This document shows, in pieces, positions 35,339 through 45,785 of a stretch of 64,000 nt of DNA. Position numbers and translations under genes: made by a program. A model generated the notes under the pieces. The model saw nothing but the letters and a program-made list of their open reading frames with translations, was not told the origin of the DNA and ran no database searches. The stretch is taken from NCBI GenBank assembly GCA_034509425.1, contig JAVTVJ010000372.1, forward strand, positions 1,779,274 to 1,843,273, in the 5' to 3' direction. Within the stretch, counting starts at the first letter, position 1. Each line of letters begins with the position of its first letter. The DNA comes from Eopsaltria australis. Lineage: Eukaryota > Chordata > Aves > Passeriformes > Petroicidae.

Positions 35339-38061
35339 CACGCGCCACTCCAGCCATTAAGTGGTTGACCGACCAACTGGTCAGAGTGGAGCAGTGGTCC
35401 CTGCGCGGCGAGAAGCTGCGTGCCCTCCAAGATCTGGTAGACGACCAGCTGAGAAAAGGACATATCACCCCCTCAACAAGTCCCTGGAATTCCCCTATTT
35501 TTGTTATCAGAAAGCCAGGGACGGGGAAATGGAGACTCCTCCATGACCTTAGAGCTATCAATAAGGTCATGGAGGAGATGGGCCCCCTACAACCAGGTCT
35601 CCCATCCCCCGCAATGTTACCTAAAGACTGGCCCATGGCCATCATTGACATTAAAGACTGCTTTTTTTCAATACCTTTACATCCCGAAGACGCGCCTCGC
35701 TTTGCTTTTTCTGTTCCATCAACGAACAGGGAGGCACCAATGAGGAGATACCACTGGCTCGTATTACCGCAGGGAATGAGAAATTCCCCTGTGATATGCC
35801 AGTGGTATGTCTCCGAGGTGCTTTCCCCTGTGCGCAAAGCATTTCCCAAGGCCAGAATTGTCCATTATATGGATGATGTCCTAGTTTGTGCCTCCGAGGA
35901 GAATTACATGGAACAGACTTTGACTCAGGTCATCCAAGTCATACAGTCAGTAGGCATGGAAATACAGCCCGATAAAATACAGAGGAACCAGCCGTGGAAG
36001 TATTTAGGAGTGAAGATAACGGACAAAATCATCGTGCCCCAACTCCTAAAGATAGAAGACCATCCCAAGACCCTACAACAGCTTCATCAATTGTGCGGCT
36101 CCGTGAACTGGATCCGGCCGTTGCTGGGACTCAAAACGACAGAGTTGGCGCCCCTCTTCACACTCCTAAGAGGTGGACGAGCATTAGACAGCCCTGTGAC
36201 GATGACACCCGACGCCATCAAGGCCATCGAAAAGGTAATGCTGGCAATTCGTACACGACATGCTCACCGTACTAACCCGGTCCTCCCCTTCCGCTTCACC
36301 ATATTGGGGAGGACCCCACAATACCATGGGTTAATCTTTCAGTGGGACGGAGGGGCCAAGGATTCACTCCTGATCGTAGAGTGGATATTCTTGCCCCACA
36401 CCCCGTCCAAAACAATATCGACGCTACAAGACCTAGTGGCTGGGCTCGTTACGCGAGCTCGGTCTCGGCTCCGCACCCTTGCGGGGTGCGATTTTGCGTA
36501 CATAACAGTTCCCTGGAAGAATGAGCAATTTGAAGAAGTCTTTCAGGAGAGTGAACACCTCCAGCTAGCTCTGGAAAATTATTCAGGCCAAATTGGGTGT
36601 GAAAAGCTGAAGCATCACCTGTTCAGCTCTGAATTTCAATTGGCACCGAAATTTGTTCAAAGTAAGATACCAATAAAAAATGCTTTGACAATTTTTACCG
36701 ATGGCTCTGGGTCGTCTCACAAGGCGGTTGTGACCTGGAGAGACCCAGAAACCCTCGCGTGGGACGAGGAAGTGCACACTGTGGAGGGTTCTCCACAGGT
36801 TGCAGAGTTGTCAGCGGTGGTCAGAGTATTTGAAAGGTTTCAGGAGCGACCTATCAATTTAGTAACAGATTCAGCATATGTGGCTGGAATAATTTCCAGA
36901 GCAGAGCATTCTTTAATCAAAGAGGTTCCAAACAAAAAGTTATTTGGGTTGCTTGTGAGATTAGTCCAGCTCCTGTCCCACCGCAAGGACCAATTCTTCG
37001 TTATGCACGTAAGATCACACTCAGAGTTACCAGGTTTCATCGCCGAAGGTAATGCGCGAGCTGACGCCCTTGCAATGCCTGTATTGAAATGTAACACCCC
37101 GAACATCTTCGAGCAGGCACGCTTGAGCCACAGGTGTTTCCACCAGAATGCTCCGGCGCTCCGGAGAATGTTCAATCTCTCCGTTGAGCAAGCCAGAGCC
37201 ATAGTGGCCACATGTCCGAGCTGTCAAGAACACCAAATACCAGCTTTTAATCAGGGGGTCAATCCACGAGGACTTAATGCCAATGACATATGGCAAACTG
37301 ATGTTACCCATTTTCCATCCTTTGGGAGGTTGAAGTACCTGCACGTGTCTGTAGACACCTGTTCGGGTGCAGTGTACGCCTCCGCGCAGACTGGTGAGAA
37401 AGCCCGAGATGTCAGGAAACATCTCACCCTGGCATTTTCTGTGCTGGGAGTGCCAAGGGAAATTAAAACTGACAATGGTCCTGCTTATGTCTCTGCGTCC
37501 ATCCGAGACTTTATGCAGGACTGGGGCGTCAAACATGTGACGGGCATTCCGCATTCTCCCACCGGGCAAGCCCTAGTGGAGAGAAAGCACCGAGACTTAA
37601 AAAGGATCCTCCTACAACAGCGGGGAGAGGCAGAGAGAAAGACGCCAATTGAGCGACTCTGCAAGGCTCTATTCACTTTAAATTTTCTAAATTGTTCTGA
37701 GGACGAGCCGACTCCCCCCGTATTCAGGCACTTTACGGGCTCAACGCGAGCAAAATTGGCTGAAAATCCGCCTGTGTTGTACAAGGACCCTGAAAGTCTA
37801 CAAGTAAAGGGGCCAGTGCCACTAATCGTCTGGGGGAGGGGATATGCTTGCGTCTCCACCCCAGGCGGACCGCGCTGGCTCCCGGCTAGGAACATCAAGC
37901 CTTACCGGAAAGAATGCCCTGTTCAATCAGAAAACACTGGAAAAGACAAACATAATGCGTGGAAACGCAGAAAGAAGAAAGCTACAACGAACTACAACGA
38001 CCAGACGAGACAGACTACAGACACCACAACGGACGACGGAACAGTATTTAATGGACAATAA
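35314..38061 (+). CDS. pol: ERV-A Pol: reverse transcriptase, RNase H, integrase
   Basis: Expressed by a second -1 shift; the open frame itself extends back to 35272. Reverse transcriptase: first catalytic Asp in IDIKD (35647), LVLPQGM fingers/palm motif, and YMDD at 35866-35877. RNase H: TDGSG with Asp at 36700, TDSAY with Asp at 36868, then HVRSHSELPGF and NARADALA. Integrase: HX3HX23CX2C zinc domain (His 37129 and 37141, Cys 37213 and 37222); catalytic triad Asp 37300, Asp 37471, Glu 37579 with DX35E spacing; C-terminal domain with GRGYACV and WLPARNIKPY. A lysine/threonine-rich tail follows. The frame is uninterrupted over about 915 codons and all catalytic residues are present, so it has decayed little. 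Confidence 0.94.
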   Translation, partial: GFLAGATVARATPAIKWLTDQLVRVEQWSLRGEKLRALQDLVDDQLRKGHITPSTSPWNSPIFVIRKPGTGKWRLLHDLRAINKVMEEMGPLQPGLPSPAMLPKDWPMAIIDIKDCFFSIPLHPEDAPRFAFSVPSTNREAPMRRYHWLVLPQGMRNSPVICQWYVSEVLSPVRKAFPKARIVHYMDDVLVCASEENYMEQTLTQVIQVIQSVGMEIQPDKIQRNQPWKYLGVKITDKIIVPQLLKIEDHPKTLQQLHQLCGSVNWIRPLLGLKTTELAPLFTLLRGGRALDSPVTMTPDAIKAIEKVMLAIRTRHAHRTNPVLPFRFTILGRTPQYHGLIFQWDGGAKDSLLIVEWIFLPHTPSKTISTLQDLVAGLVTRARSRLRTLAGCDFAYITVPWKNEQFEEVFQESEHLQLALENYSGQIGCEKLKHHLFSSEFQLAPKFVQSKIPIKNALTIFTDGSGSSHKAVVTWRDPETLAWDEEVHTVEGSPQVAELSAVVRVFERFQERPINLVTDSAYVAGIISRAEHSLIKEVPNKKLFGLLVRLVQLLSHRKDQFFVMHVRSHSELPGFIAEGNARADALAMPVLKCNTPNIFEQARLSHRCFHQNAPALRRMFNLSVEQARAIVATCPSCQEHQIPAFNQGVNPRGLNANDIWQTDVTHFPSFGRLKYLHVSVDTCSGAVYASAQTGEKARDVRKHLTLAFSVLGVPREIKTDNGPAYVSASIRDFMQDWGVKHVTGIPHSPTGQALVERKHRDLKRILLQQRGEAERKTPIERLCKALFTLNFLNCSEDEPTPPVFRHFTGSTRAKLAENPPVLYKDPESLQVKGPVPLIVWGRGYACVSTPGGPRWLPARNIKPYRKECPVQSENTGKDKHNAWKRRKKKATTNYNDQTRQTTDTTTDDGTVFNGQ

Positions 38062-38355
38062 TGTAGAACGCATGTTTTATAAATTGTCATTTCCCCGTTT
38101 TCCATTCCCATTTTCCCTTACCCTTTTAGTCCCTCCCTTTCTACCTTCCTATACTTCCTTACCCACTCTACCCTTGAAAACCCCATCCTCCGTCTCCCCT
38201 CGAAATAATAGAAAAGGGGGAGTTATGGGAGGAGTTCATAGAAAGGAGATGAGGGGAGGGAGAGAGTTATGGTGTGAAAAAAAAATGAAAGAACGGGGAG
38301 AAACAGTGAGATGTATAATCATGTAACCTTTGTGATTTGTAGAGAAATCTTAAGA
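38062..38355 (+). other. ERV-A pol-env junction
   Basis: About 290 nt without a long frame. It begins with a pyrimidine-rich stretch (38085-38200), then a purine-rich block GAAAAGGGGGAGTTATGGG (38211-38229) that mimics the true polypurine tract. It ends in TTTGTGATTTGTAG (to 38342), a plausible 3' splice site 13 nt before the env start. The purine block may be an internal plus-strand primer or the scar of an env acquisition. Confidence 0.6.
38329..38342 (+). promoter_or_regulatory. Candidate env 3' splice site
   Basis: A T-rich stretch ending in TAG lies 13 nt before the preferred env start at 38356. It would pair with the leader donor at 32408. The pyrimidine tract is only moderate. An alternative acceptor could follow the stronger pyrimidine stretch near 38200. 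Confidence 0.35.
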
Positions 38356-39732
38356 ATGAAGAGAACCCAGAACAACATCCTGCCCAGTCGCGCAATCATT
38401 GTCCTTACGATGTTGGTGATCACCCTGCCATCCTTGAATACGTGGATTGTGCAACAACCCAAAGAGAACATCTGGGTGACACTCGCAAAAGCTCTCAAAC
38501 AAGATAGCATGTGTTTAAGCATGCATTCGGCACATGACCCTATGTCGACATGCCTAGTAGGTATCCCCCTGCGAGAGGATGACCATTCCTTCGCAGGCAA
38601 GTAGCCCAATCCAGTTGAGACCTGGGACACCTGGATGAAGACCCTCCCGCAAGCACCAGAGGAACCCCAAGAATTGGCATTATTGGGGTCCGCTAAGGCG
38701 ACATTCTGTATCAAATTTGATTACCCCTATACAATGGAAGATATAAACCATTATACAATTCGGAAAATCCCCCACAAAGAGGTGTCTCCCATAAAAAGGT
38801 CAATCTATAGCTACAAGACTTGGTGCAATTACACCGCAAATACACGGTCTAAGTCCAGCGCTGTTCCCAAGGTTCTCCCTAGTGGTATGTTCCTAATCTG
38901 TGGAGACAGAGTTTGGGCTGGGATACCGTCCCGTCTTCTAGGTGGGCCATGCACGTTGGGCCAACTCACCCTCATGACCCCCAACAAAACACAGATTTTG
39001 GAATGGAGAAAATTTTATAATCAGACACGTCCAAAAAGAGAATTGGTGAATTGGGACGAAAATTGTAATTCGGAAGTTACCCATTGGAGTTTTTCTAAGA
39101 GGGTGGCTGCCTCCATATTCGTGCCCTGGGTGGCAGCAGCAAAGGCATTGGGGGAATTAACCCATCTAGAATGTTGGCTTGGGAAACAAACTAACTTAAC
39201 GTCCCGTGCACTGACCCAGTTACTAGAAGACGAAGACACTACTAGGCAAGCCACCCTGCAAAACAGGGCGGCAATCGACTTTTTACTCCTCGCACACGGG
39301 CACGGCTGCGAGGATTTCGAGGGGATGTGTTGTTTCAATCTATCATCAAATTCAAAAAGTATACATGCTACCATTCAAGAGTTGGACAGACGACTAAGGC
39401 AACTCAAGGTTGAGAGCAAAGACTGGTTGCAGCACATGTTTGATGGCATGGGACTTTCATCGTGGGTAATAGGTTTGGTCAAATCATTGTTGTGGGTTCT
39501 TGTCATCGTTGTTATAGTCTTGTTACTGTTTGCATGTTTAAAAAATGTTCTTCTTAATTTAGTTAAAAACACCTCCCTAAATAAAAGGGGGAGATGTAGG
39601 GGTAGTGGACATAGAATTAAAACTACTAAAGCCCCCTGGCCACTCCTGGTGGGTGAGCCCAGGCAACACCCCTGTCTCGGAGACTACAATGGTCTAAACC
39701 TTCGAGAAATCTCTCCCCCAAACTCCACCTAG
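38356..39732 (+). pseudogene. env: ERV-A Env (SU+TM), alpharetrovirus-like, one premature stop
   Basis: Envelope glycoprotein frame with one in-frame TAG at 38602-38604, about 82 codons in, so the product as encoded would end early in SU. The start at 38356 gives a signal-peptide-like stretch (AIIVLTMLVITLPSLN). SU is short (about 230 codons) and ends at RPKR (39028-39039), a furin-type site. TM then shows an internal hydrophobic fusion segment flanked by cysteines, an immunosuppressive-domain-like helix containing AAIDFLLLAHGHGC, the CX6CC motif (39307-39333), a heptad region and a membrane anchor (about 39457-39546). This TM plan is typical of alpharetroviruses, not of the beta-like pol upstream. 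The frame runs 138 nt into the 3' LTR. An in-frame ATG at 38311 is an alternative start. Confidence 0.88.
39580..39594 (+). promoter_or_regulatory. ERV-A polypurine tract
   Basis: AATAAAAGGGGGAGA abuts the 3' LTR start. It is the plus-strand DNA primer site and fixes the LTR boundary at 39595. It overlaps the env frame. Confidence 0.9.
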
Positions 39733-40294
39733 TTAAATATTATTCGTTTATGATATTGTCACTCCAAGTTTATATCCTCCCCAAGTTCTGGAAAATTCAT
39801 CGTTCTGTTATACATGATTCGTTGTTACCCCCTGCTCCCGCCCGTACCCCGATCCTGTTGGATGTGACTCCCCTTCCCCGCCCCAACTTCGCCCACTTGC
39901 TGTTCTGTCATTGGTTAATCTTTGCGGTTAAAAGGGCATGTCTGAGCTGGCTCGAGGCTTCTTCTGCCCCAGGAGTCAGAGAATAAATAGCTCTGTTACC
40001 GGCAGTGGAGTCGTTCCCTTTGTACCTCGCGGTTCCTCCGTGATTCCTAGGGATAACCCAGACGGCCCTCGACGTCCTATCGCCCCGGCGGGATTTACTC
40101 CCTCACGTCTAACCACCGAAAGGTCTGGTTATTTGTGGTCAACCGGGAGAGGATAGGACAACCACCTGCAGAGAGTCTCTAGGCTTCCTGGACCGGAGAA
40201 GGAAGCCGTCCTCCGCCTGCCTGAACCCGAGGCAGCAGCGAGGACCCGAACGGCTTCGGACGATATCTATCTATATATTTTTTTATGTTATTAA
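39595..40294 (+). repeat. ERV-A 3' LTR
   Basis: Direct repeat of 31440-32142. By eye I count about eight base differences, nearly all transitions, plus small indels in the (ATCT)n-like tail. The polyadenylation signal is at 39982-39987. The homology ends at TTATTAA, exactly where the 5' copy meets the primer-binding site, so the odd terminus is genuine rather than erosion. Confidence 0.95.
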
Positions 40295-43200
40295 GCAACT
40301 CCATAGCATGTCTCTTCTCATATGACACAGATGTCTTGGTTCTCACTGAAAAGGACTTACATGGAAAATACATCAGAATAGCAAGAATTTGATACAAGTA
40401 GAGGCTTATAAAATTATATTGTTCAACTATATATTATTGAACCCATTATTTTCAGTCTTACTGTGGAATATTTTAATTAGCCCTGGTGGTTTAGGTAGAT
40501 TTGAATTTTACATTGAGTTAGTATCTTTTATCTTTTTTTCCCCTCCCAAAACAAAAGTTGAAATAGCATGGTATTAAAGAAAGGTAATAGACTAATAGCT
40601 TAAGTGTCTGAAGTCTTTCAGCTTCACAATAGGTGGGACACAACCCCTGGAAATATGCCCTTGAACTTATTTTTCAGGTGCCAGTTGTTGATGTGAGAAA
40701 GTGGTTGAGCACATGTGCCTCATTTGGCTCCTCATTTCTCTTTTGAGTCTAGTAAGAGAGGTTATCAATTGGTATAATGGTTTTAATAATAAGAACACCT
40801 GTCCACTAGTCACTATACCTAGATCATCAGCTAATTTCATAAGGCCATCAAAAACCCAGTTGGTTATCAGTGATGACTTTTGCTGAATTTCTGGTGACAT
40901 TGAGATGAAAATCTATGCTTTATATCACTAGTCAGTGAGTCAGCCTGCCCTTGGCTCACTTTGAGCAAGATAAAACTTGATGAAACTATGGCTTATCTGC
41001 ATTAAAGCGAGATTCTAATGTGACAAAATGCTTCATAATCTGGAAAACACATTTTAAATAGCTTGAACAGCTTTATTACAAAAGGAGACATTTTTCTGAT
41101 CTTTGAAATCAGATAATTCATTATAATAGCATGTAGCTGAAAGAATAAATGCAACTGAAGATCTGAGAGAACTGAAGCATCCAATCTCAGCAGTGGAGAT
41201 TGCAGAAAATATGTTTAACAGGGCAAGGTGCTGTTCCAGAGTGTGAAAGACAAGAGCCATTGGGTGAGAGTACCATTTTCAGGGTAGTTATTTCTTGTTT
41301 GTTTGTATTTTTATACAAAACCTAGGAACTATGCTCATTTGAAAACAGCTCAGATTCTCATTTACAAAATAAAAATATCTTTCAAGAGTTGAAAGAAGTC
41401 CCAAGCTTGTGTTTAAATGAGATTTGAACTTTCAAGTAAAGGTGGATTTCACTTGCATTTCTGAAATTCAAAAATTAACTAAATCACTTTGCCATTGAAG
41501 GAACTAGATGTTACATCTGAAAGGTTTTGGAATCCTGAAGATATTTGAGTTGTTAGACCTACTTACTGCGCTGCTTCTCAGCCTGGAGTCCCCTCATGGG
41601 CAGACTGGCTACAGCCTCTTGTTTTATTTTGGATATGGAAATTTGGCCCCAGACGGCATGAGTGATATCCTTTCACTGAGCAAAGGCAATGTAAAAAGAA
41701 GAGATAAAGTGCTGTGTGGGGGAAACCTGAAATCCGATGGAGGCACAGGCCGTTTTCACCTTCACTGTGATTCCACTTGGTATTTTGCCCATGGCTTACT
41801 TCAATCCAAATGTCCCCTTCATTAAAAAGTGCAGACCCATAATAAAACCTAAGAGAAGAAAAAGAGAGAATTTCAAGCCTTAGGTATTTTACATAATAGT
41901 TCTCCTAGAAAGGTATTTTCCCATTGTAGTGTCTCCATTTCATTGTTATTGTTGTCAATTATGAATATATTATTGTCTGATGTGGCTTTTATTTCCTCAC
42001 CAAAGAATAAAATACATGGTGTTTAAAAAGTAATCTCTATACAGGGTGGGAGGAACTTGAGTTAAAGGGGAATGTTTTCTAAACAAATGAGGAAGGAAGA
42101 ACATCTGTTTCTGCATTTTGTTTTGCATCCTCACATTAAAACATGTTTTGAAGAACCTAGTGGTGTGCTGAAAGCTGGAGAACGTTTATCAAGATGGTTT
42201 TTTTTTTTTTTGTGCAGTGCTGGTGTTTCTTAACTATGTGCACAGAATAAAAGACTGTAATATGCCTTCTAGCAAAAACTTTGACCTTTAGTAATTTTGT
42301 TAGTCACTGCTGGCAAAACAAGTGAAAGTGCTTGGCACATGGCTTTACTCCTCATCAATACCAGATTCTTCAGCCATTTTTGCATAAAATCAGAGTATCA
42401 TCCTAGACCACTTCCATAGATTCTTCTTATGTAACTATAATTTCTTTTAATTAAGATAAAAGAAATAATGAAAAGGTGTTGTAAGCTATTTTTCTATGTT
42501 CTATTATTTAAAAATTAACCATTTCACTTTAGGAGGAATTTTCTCATGCTCCCACATCCAAGACATTTACTGTCATATGTAGGGCAAGAACTCAAGCACC
42601 GATTTTTTACACAGCTTTATGCCTTGCCAGCAGGCTGTATTAAGTTATATTTTGTAGGTATAACTTCTGACCCCAAGCTCAAAATTGGGGGTTTTATGTG
42701 AAGAATATCTCCCAGCTCCTAATAGAACTTGAATCTAACAGTACTCCCATACTTCATCCATTTAAATACCAAATGAAATCCTGTGCTAGAATGCGATTTT
42801 ACACAAGAGATCAGTAGCTTTCAAGAAGGAGTACAACATCGCTGCCATCCGTCACACTCTGGCCTGCTCTGCAGACATGCTGATGCACACTACATTTGCA
42901 AGTCCTCAATGACATTCTCTCAATTGCTTCTGTGAAACTGTTTGGATGATACGCGTAAACTGGTTAGGTCACCATTATGGACATTAACATACTCAAGTGT
43001 TTGAAAAGGGCAATAGCAGAGGCCCTTTGGATGCTAATGACAAGAGGCAGGATAAACTTCCTTGGGGTTTTTCTCTGTCTGTTTGTTCATTTTTTTGAGG
43101 GGGGATGAGGGTTGGTGCAGTTGAGGTGTTTCTAAAAATTAATTTTCCATTTGATACAGCTTAATGTTTTGGGGTTTTTTATGAGTCTTGTTTAGAAGTT

Positions 43201-44441
43201 TACTGATCAGACAAAGAAAAGCACATACATGTGTAATTTTGAGGGTAGAGAGAGGGTCACTGATGAATGTATTTCTATGGCTGTATTAGCCCTTGCAAGG
43301 ATGGAGAAGGTGTGTTTCACTGTACCCCCTTCTGCTTTATTTCATTGCAATTGCATTTAACAGTCTGTTGTGTTTTCATTAAAAATACCATACTAATAGA
43401 CAAAATAGTTTGATTTATTTTGAATTGCATAATTTAGCATAATCTGTGCTTACTGTAAGAGCTAACAAATACAAAGATTTTTCACTGGGTACTATAGCAA
43501 AGCAGTTTTTTGGGGAGTGTAGTAAATGGCTGCTCTATTGAGATTATGGAGGGTTTCAGTCACCCTGTTACTAACTGTAAGGAGATACCACTAAAACTAA
43601 ACTTAAGTCCATCTGCAAATATCAACATTTTATTTGCTCCTCATCAGAATCTGGTTGCTATTGGAAAAGCTGATGCTCCAGCTGGCAGTCCAAATTGATA
43701 GAATAATGACATGTGAACTTCCTAAAGAGGACTTTGTCTGGGATTAGGTGTTTGCTGAACTCAGGGAACATGGTACACAGTTGCTCAAACAATTTCTGTT
43801 ACTGATACTAAGTGGTAGAGAAATATTAGGTTAAAAAAGTGAACTGTTATGGAGAACACAAGAAGAAAATCATGAGGCTATTTTTGGAAAAATGACTAAA
43901 GGTTTTCAGGAGAAGGTCAATATCTGAACAGCAGTAGCTATGTATTTTTTGTAGATAGATATCCAGATACTGAGGTTTGTCCCTATGCTCAATGCCCATG
44001 AAGTGCATTGTTCCATTCACAGTCTGTATTATTTTTTAATTTTTATTATATGAACATTTATTAGTCACATTCACTGAATCATATTGCAATTTATAGCACA
44101 GATAAAGTTACATGGCAAAAACTACCCCTACTCCAATGGCTGACATCTTAATTACTATAAATAGAACATAGGTAGATAGGGCTGCTAAACCAGGCTGGAA
44201 ATGAGATGGATGTGCAAGCTGGAGCCTGTGATTAAGAAAGATCAATGTCAGGAGTGGGAAGGAATCTTAATGCTAGGGTCTAGATAGAAAATACCTTACA
44301 TGGAAGTTGAGAGGAGAGCCCAAAAGACAAGGCATCTGTATATTTTAAGCCTAAGAGGCAAGGCAGAAGGTTCTGCCTAACACAGGTTCAGACAAAGGTT
44401 AGGGTTACAGGGATTTTAAGTCTGAGGTGAGGGGACTGAAA
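40295..44441. other. Non-coding host DNA between ERV-A and ERV-B
   Basis: AT-rich, no recognisable exon or repeat family. A T-run lies at 42198-42211. The 105-codon frame at 41508-41825 has no domain that I recognise and is not called. Confidence 0.6.
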
Positions 44442-44447
44442 CAGGAA
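44442..44447. repeat. ERV-B target-site duplication (left copy)
   Basis: CAGGAA, identical to 48529-48534. Six bases is the length made by alpha- and betaretroviral integrases. Confidence 0.9.
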
Positions 44448-44832
44448 TGTCGGGGGGCAAGAGGAGCAAGACGCCGACTCAATGTGAGTGATAAATCAAG
44501 CTCGTTTATTGTCAGACAGTGAGCATACTTATACTTCTTCGCGTGCCCAAAATAAAACTACGTGATAAGTTTTCACACAGGGTTTGTTCTCATACAGAAG
44601 TTTCACACGGGACTTTTCTCTAATTAGAGCACTACATTAGTATCAGAAGGTTACAATAACAGTTTCTTCTGCCAAGTTAATCTTTAGATACCTGTAGCTT
44701 GTTTTCAGCCTTCGTGTCTCCCTTTCCTACAGCTGTCCTTACCTTGAGCAGAGGCCTAGCTCTCATCTAAGGGGCCTGGATTGCTCACTTATACTTTATG
44801 TCTGTGCAGCCGGAGATGGTTATTCTCCAACA
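44448..44832 (-). repeat. ERV-B 3' LTR
   Basis: Reads TGTTGGAGAATAACC... on the minus strand and ends in CCCCCCGACA. It is a diverged copy of 48132-48528. The minus strand has AATAAA where the plus strand reads TTTATT (about 44505-44510). Confidence 0.93.
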
Positions 44833-45785
44833 TATCCCCCTTCTTTTCTTTGAGCAATCCAGACCTGGTTTACACTTCTTTTTACTGTTTTTATCAAACA
44901 CTTAACAATATATGGCAATAATACACTTATGATTATAATAACTACTAAAACTATCAGTTCTATTTTTATAAACTTCATTAACCAGCTTTTAATACTTAAG
45001 TTTGTTAACCAATTTCCTAAAGGCGATTTTACTCTCTTTATCTTCTTCATGTTTTCCCTCAGTTGTTGTAAATGAGCATGAATTGATTGTGAGTGGTCAG
45101 ATAAATTTATACAGCACATTCTTTCAAATTCTTCGCAACCATGGCCTTGAGCCAGCAATAAAAGGTCTATTGCAGCTGCCTTTTGCAGCACTGTATGTTT
45201 AACACCTTCAACATCTTGCAACAGCTCTGAAATTATGCTCGATGTTAGGTTTAGCTGTTTAGCTGTCCAGCAAGCTAGATGGTTTAGCTCTCGCAGGGCA
45301 TTTTCAGCTGCAGCTTTTGGCACAAACAGTGACAACAATACTCGGGCTACTTTCTTTTGTAATTTCACTTTATCTTTACAATTAGGGTCTAATTGATCTA
45401 TTGATCGTTTTGTTCTAGCTCTGTTTACTTTTTGTAATACATCGGTAATTGAGGGGGCAAAAAGAGTGAGTTTGTTAATATAACAAGGTCTTCCATAAAC
45501 TCTTGCAGGAATTCCTTGCCATGTCCGGTCTCTACAAATTAAGAAGTACCCTGGGGGAAATTCTTTGGCTGTATCATTGTTCTAAATAGCAAATTTGCTG
45601 CCTCTTGTTTTTGCCCTTAAACTGCCCTTACAATAATCATTCTTATTTTAATACTTAAACTACTTAGAGGTGCCTGAAACATTAGTCCAAAACGCCCAAT
45701 TATGCTGTTTATGAAATTCAATTCCCATAAAGGCTGGTCTTCCATTATAAAGACAGAGACTATTACATATTACACTATTATCTTA
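44820..45785 (-). pseudogene. env: ERV-B Env fragment (SU C-terminus and TM)
   Basis: One minus-strand frame holds the end of SU and all of TM, with in-frame stops at about 45785, 45660-45662 and 45582-45584. The last 253 codons are open. SU keeps FPPGYFLICRDRTWQGIPAR, which aligns with the PSGMFLICGDRVWAGIPSR segment of ERV-A, and a furin-type RTKR (45405-45416). TM has a hydrophobic internal fusion segment, AAIDLLLLAQGHGC, CX6CC at 45111-45137 and a strongly hydrophobic anchor near 44890-44980. The stop codon lies 13 nt inside the 3' LTR, as the ERV-A env also ends within its LTR. The two envs are clearly homologous although the elements use different primer tRNAs. Confidence 0.88.
44833..44851 (-). 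promoter_or_regulatory. ERV-B polypurine tract
   Basis: On the minus strand AAAGAAAAGAAGGGGGATA directly precedes the 3' LTR start TGTTGG, which fixes the LTR boundary and orientation. Confidence 0.88.

Larger units (their letters stand above)
31440..40294 (+). mobile_element. ERV-A: near-complete endogenous retrovirus, beta-like gag-pro-pol with alpha-like env
   Basis: An 8.85-kb provirus in the order 5' LTR, lysine-type primer-binding site, gag, pro, pol, env, polypurine tract, 3' LTR. Gag, pro and pol are uninterrupted long frames. Env has one premature TAG. The two LTRs differ by about eight substitutions and two tiny indels over 700 bases, so the insertion is young compared with the surrounding CR1 copies. 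The flanks do not show a matching target duplication: ACCATG lies before the 5' LTR and GCAACT after the 3' LTR. This could reflect recombination or flank loss. Class assignment (avian betaretrovirus-like, mosaic) is motif-based inference. Confidence 0.95.
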
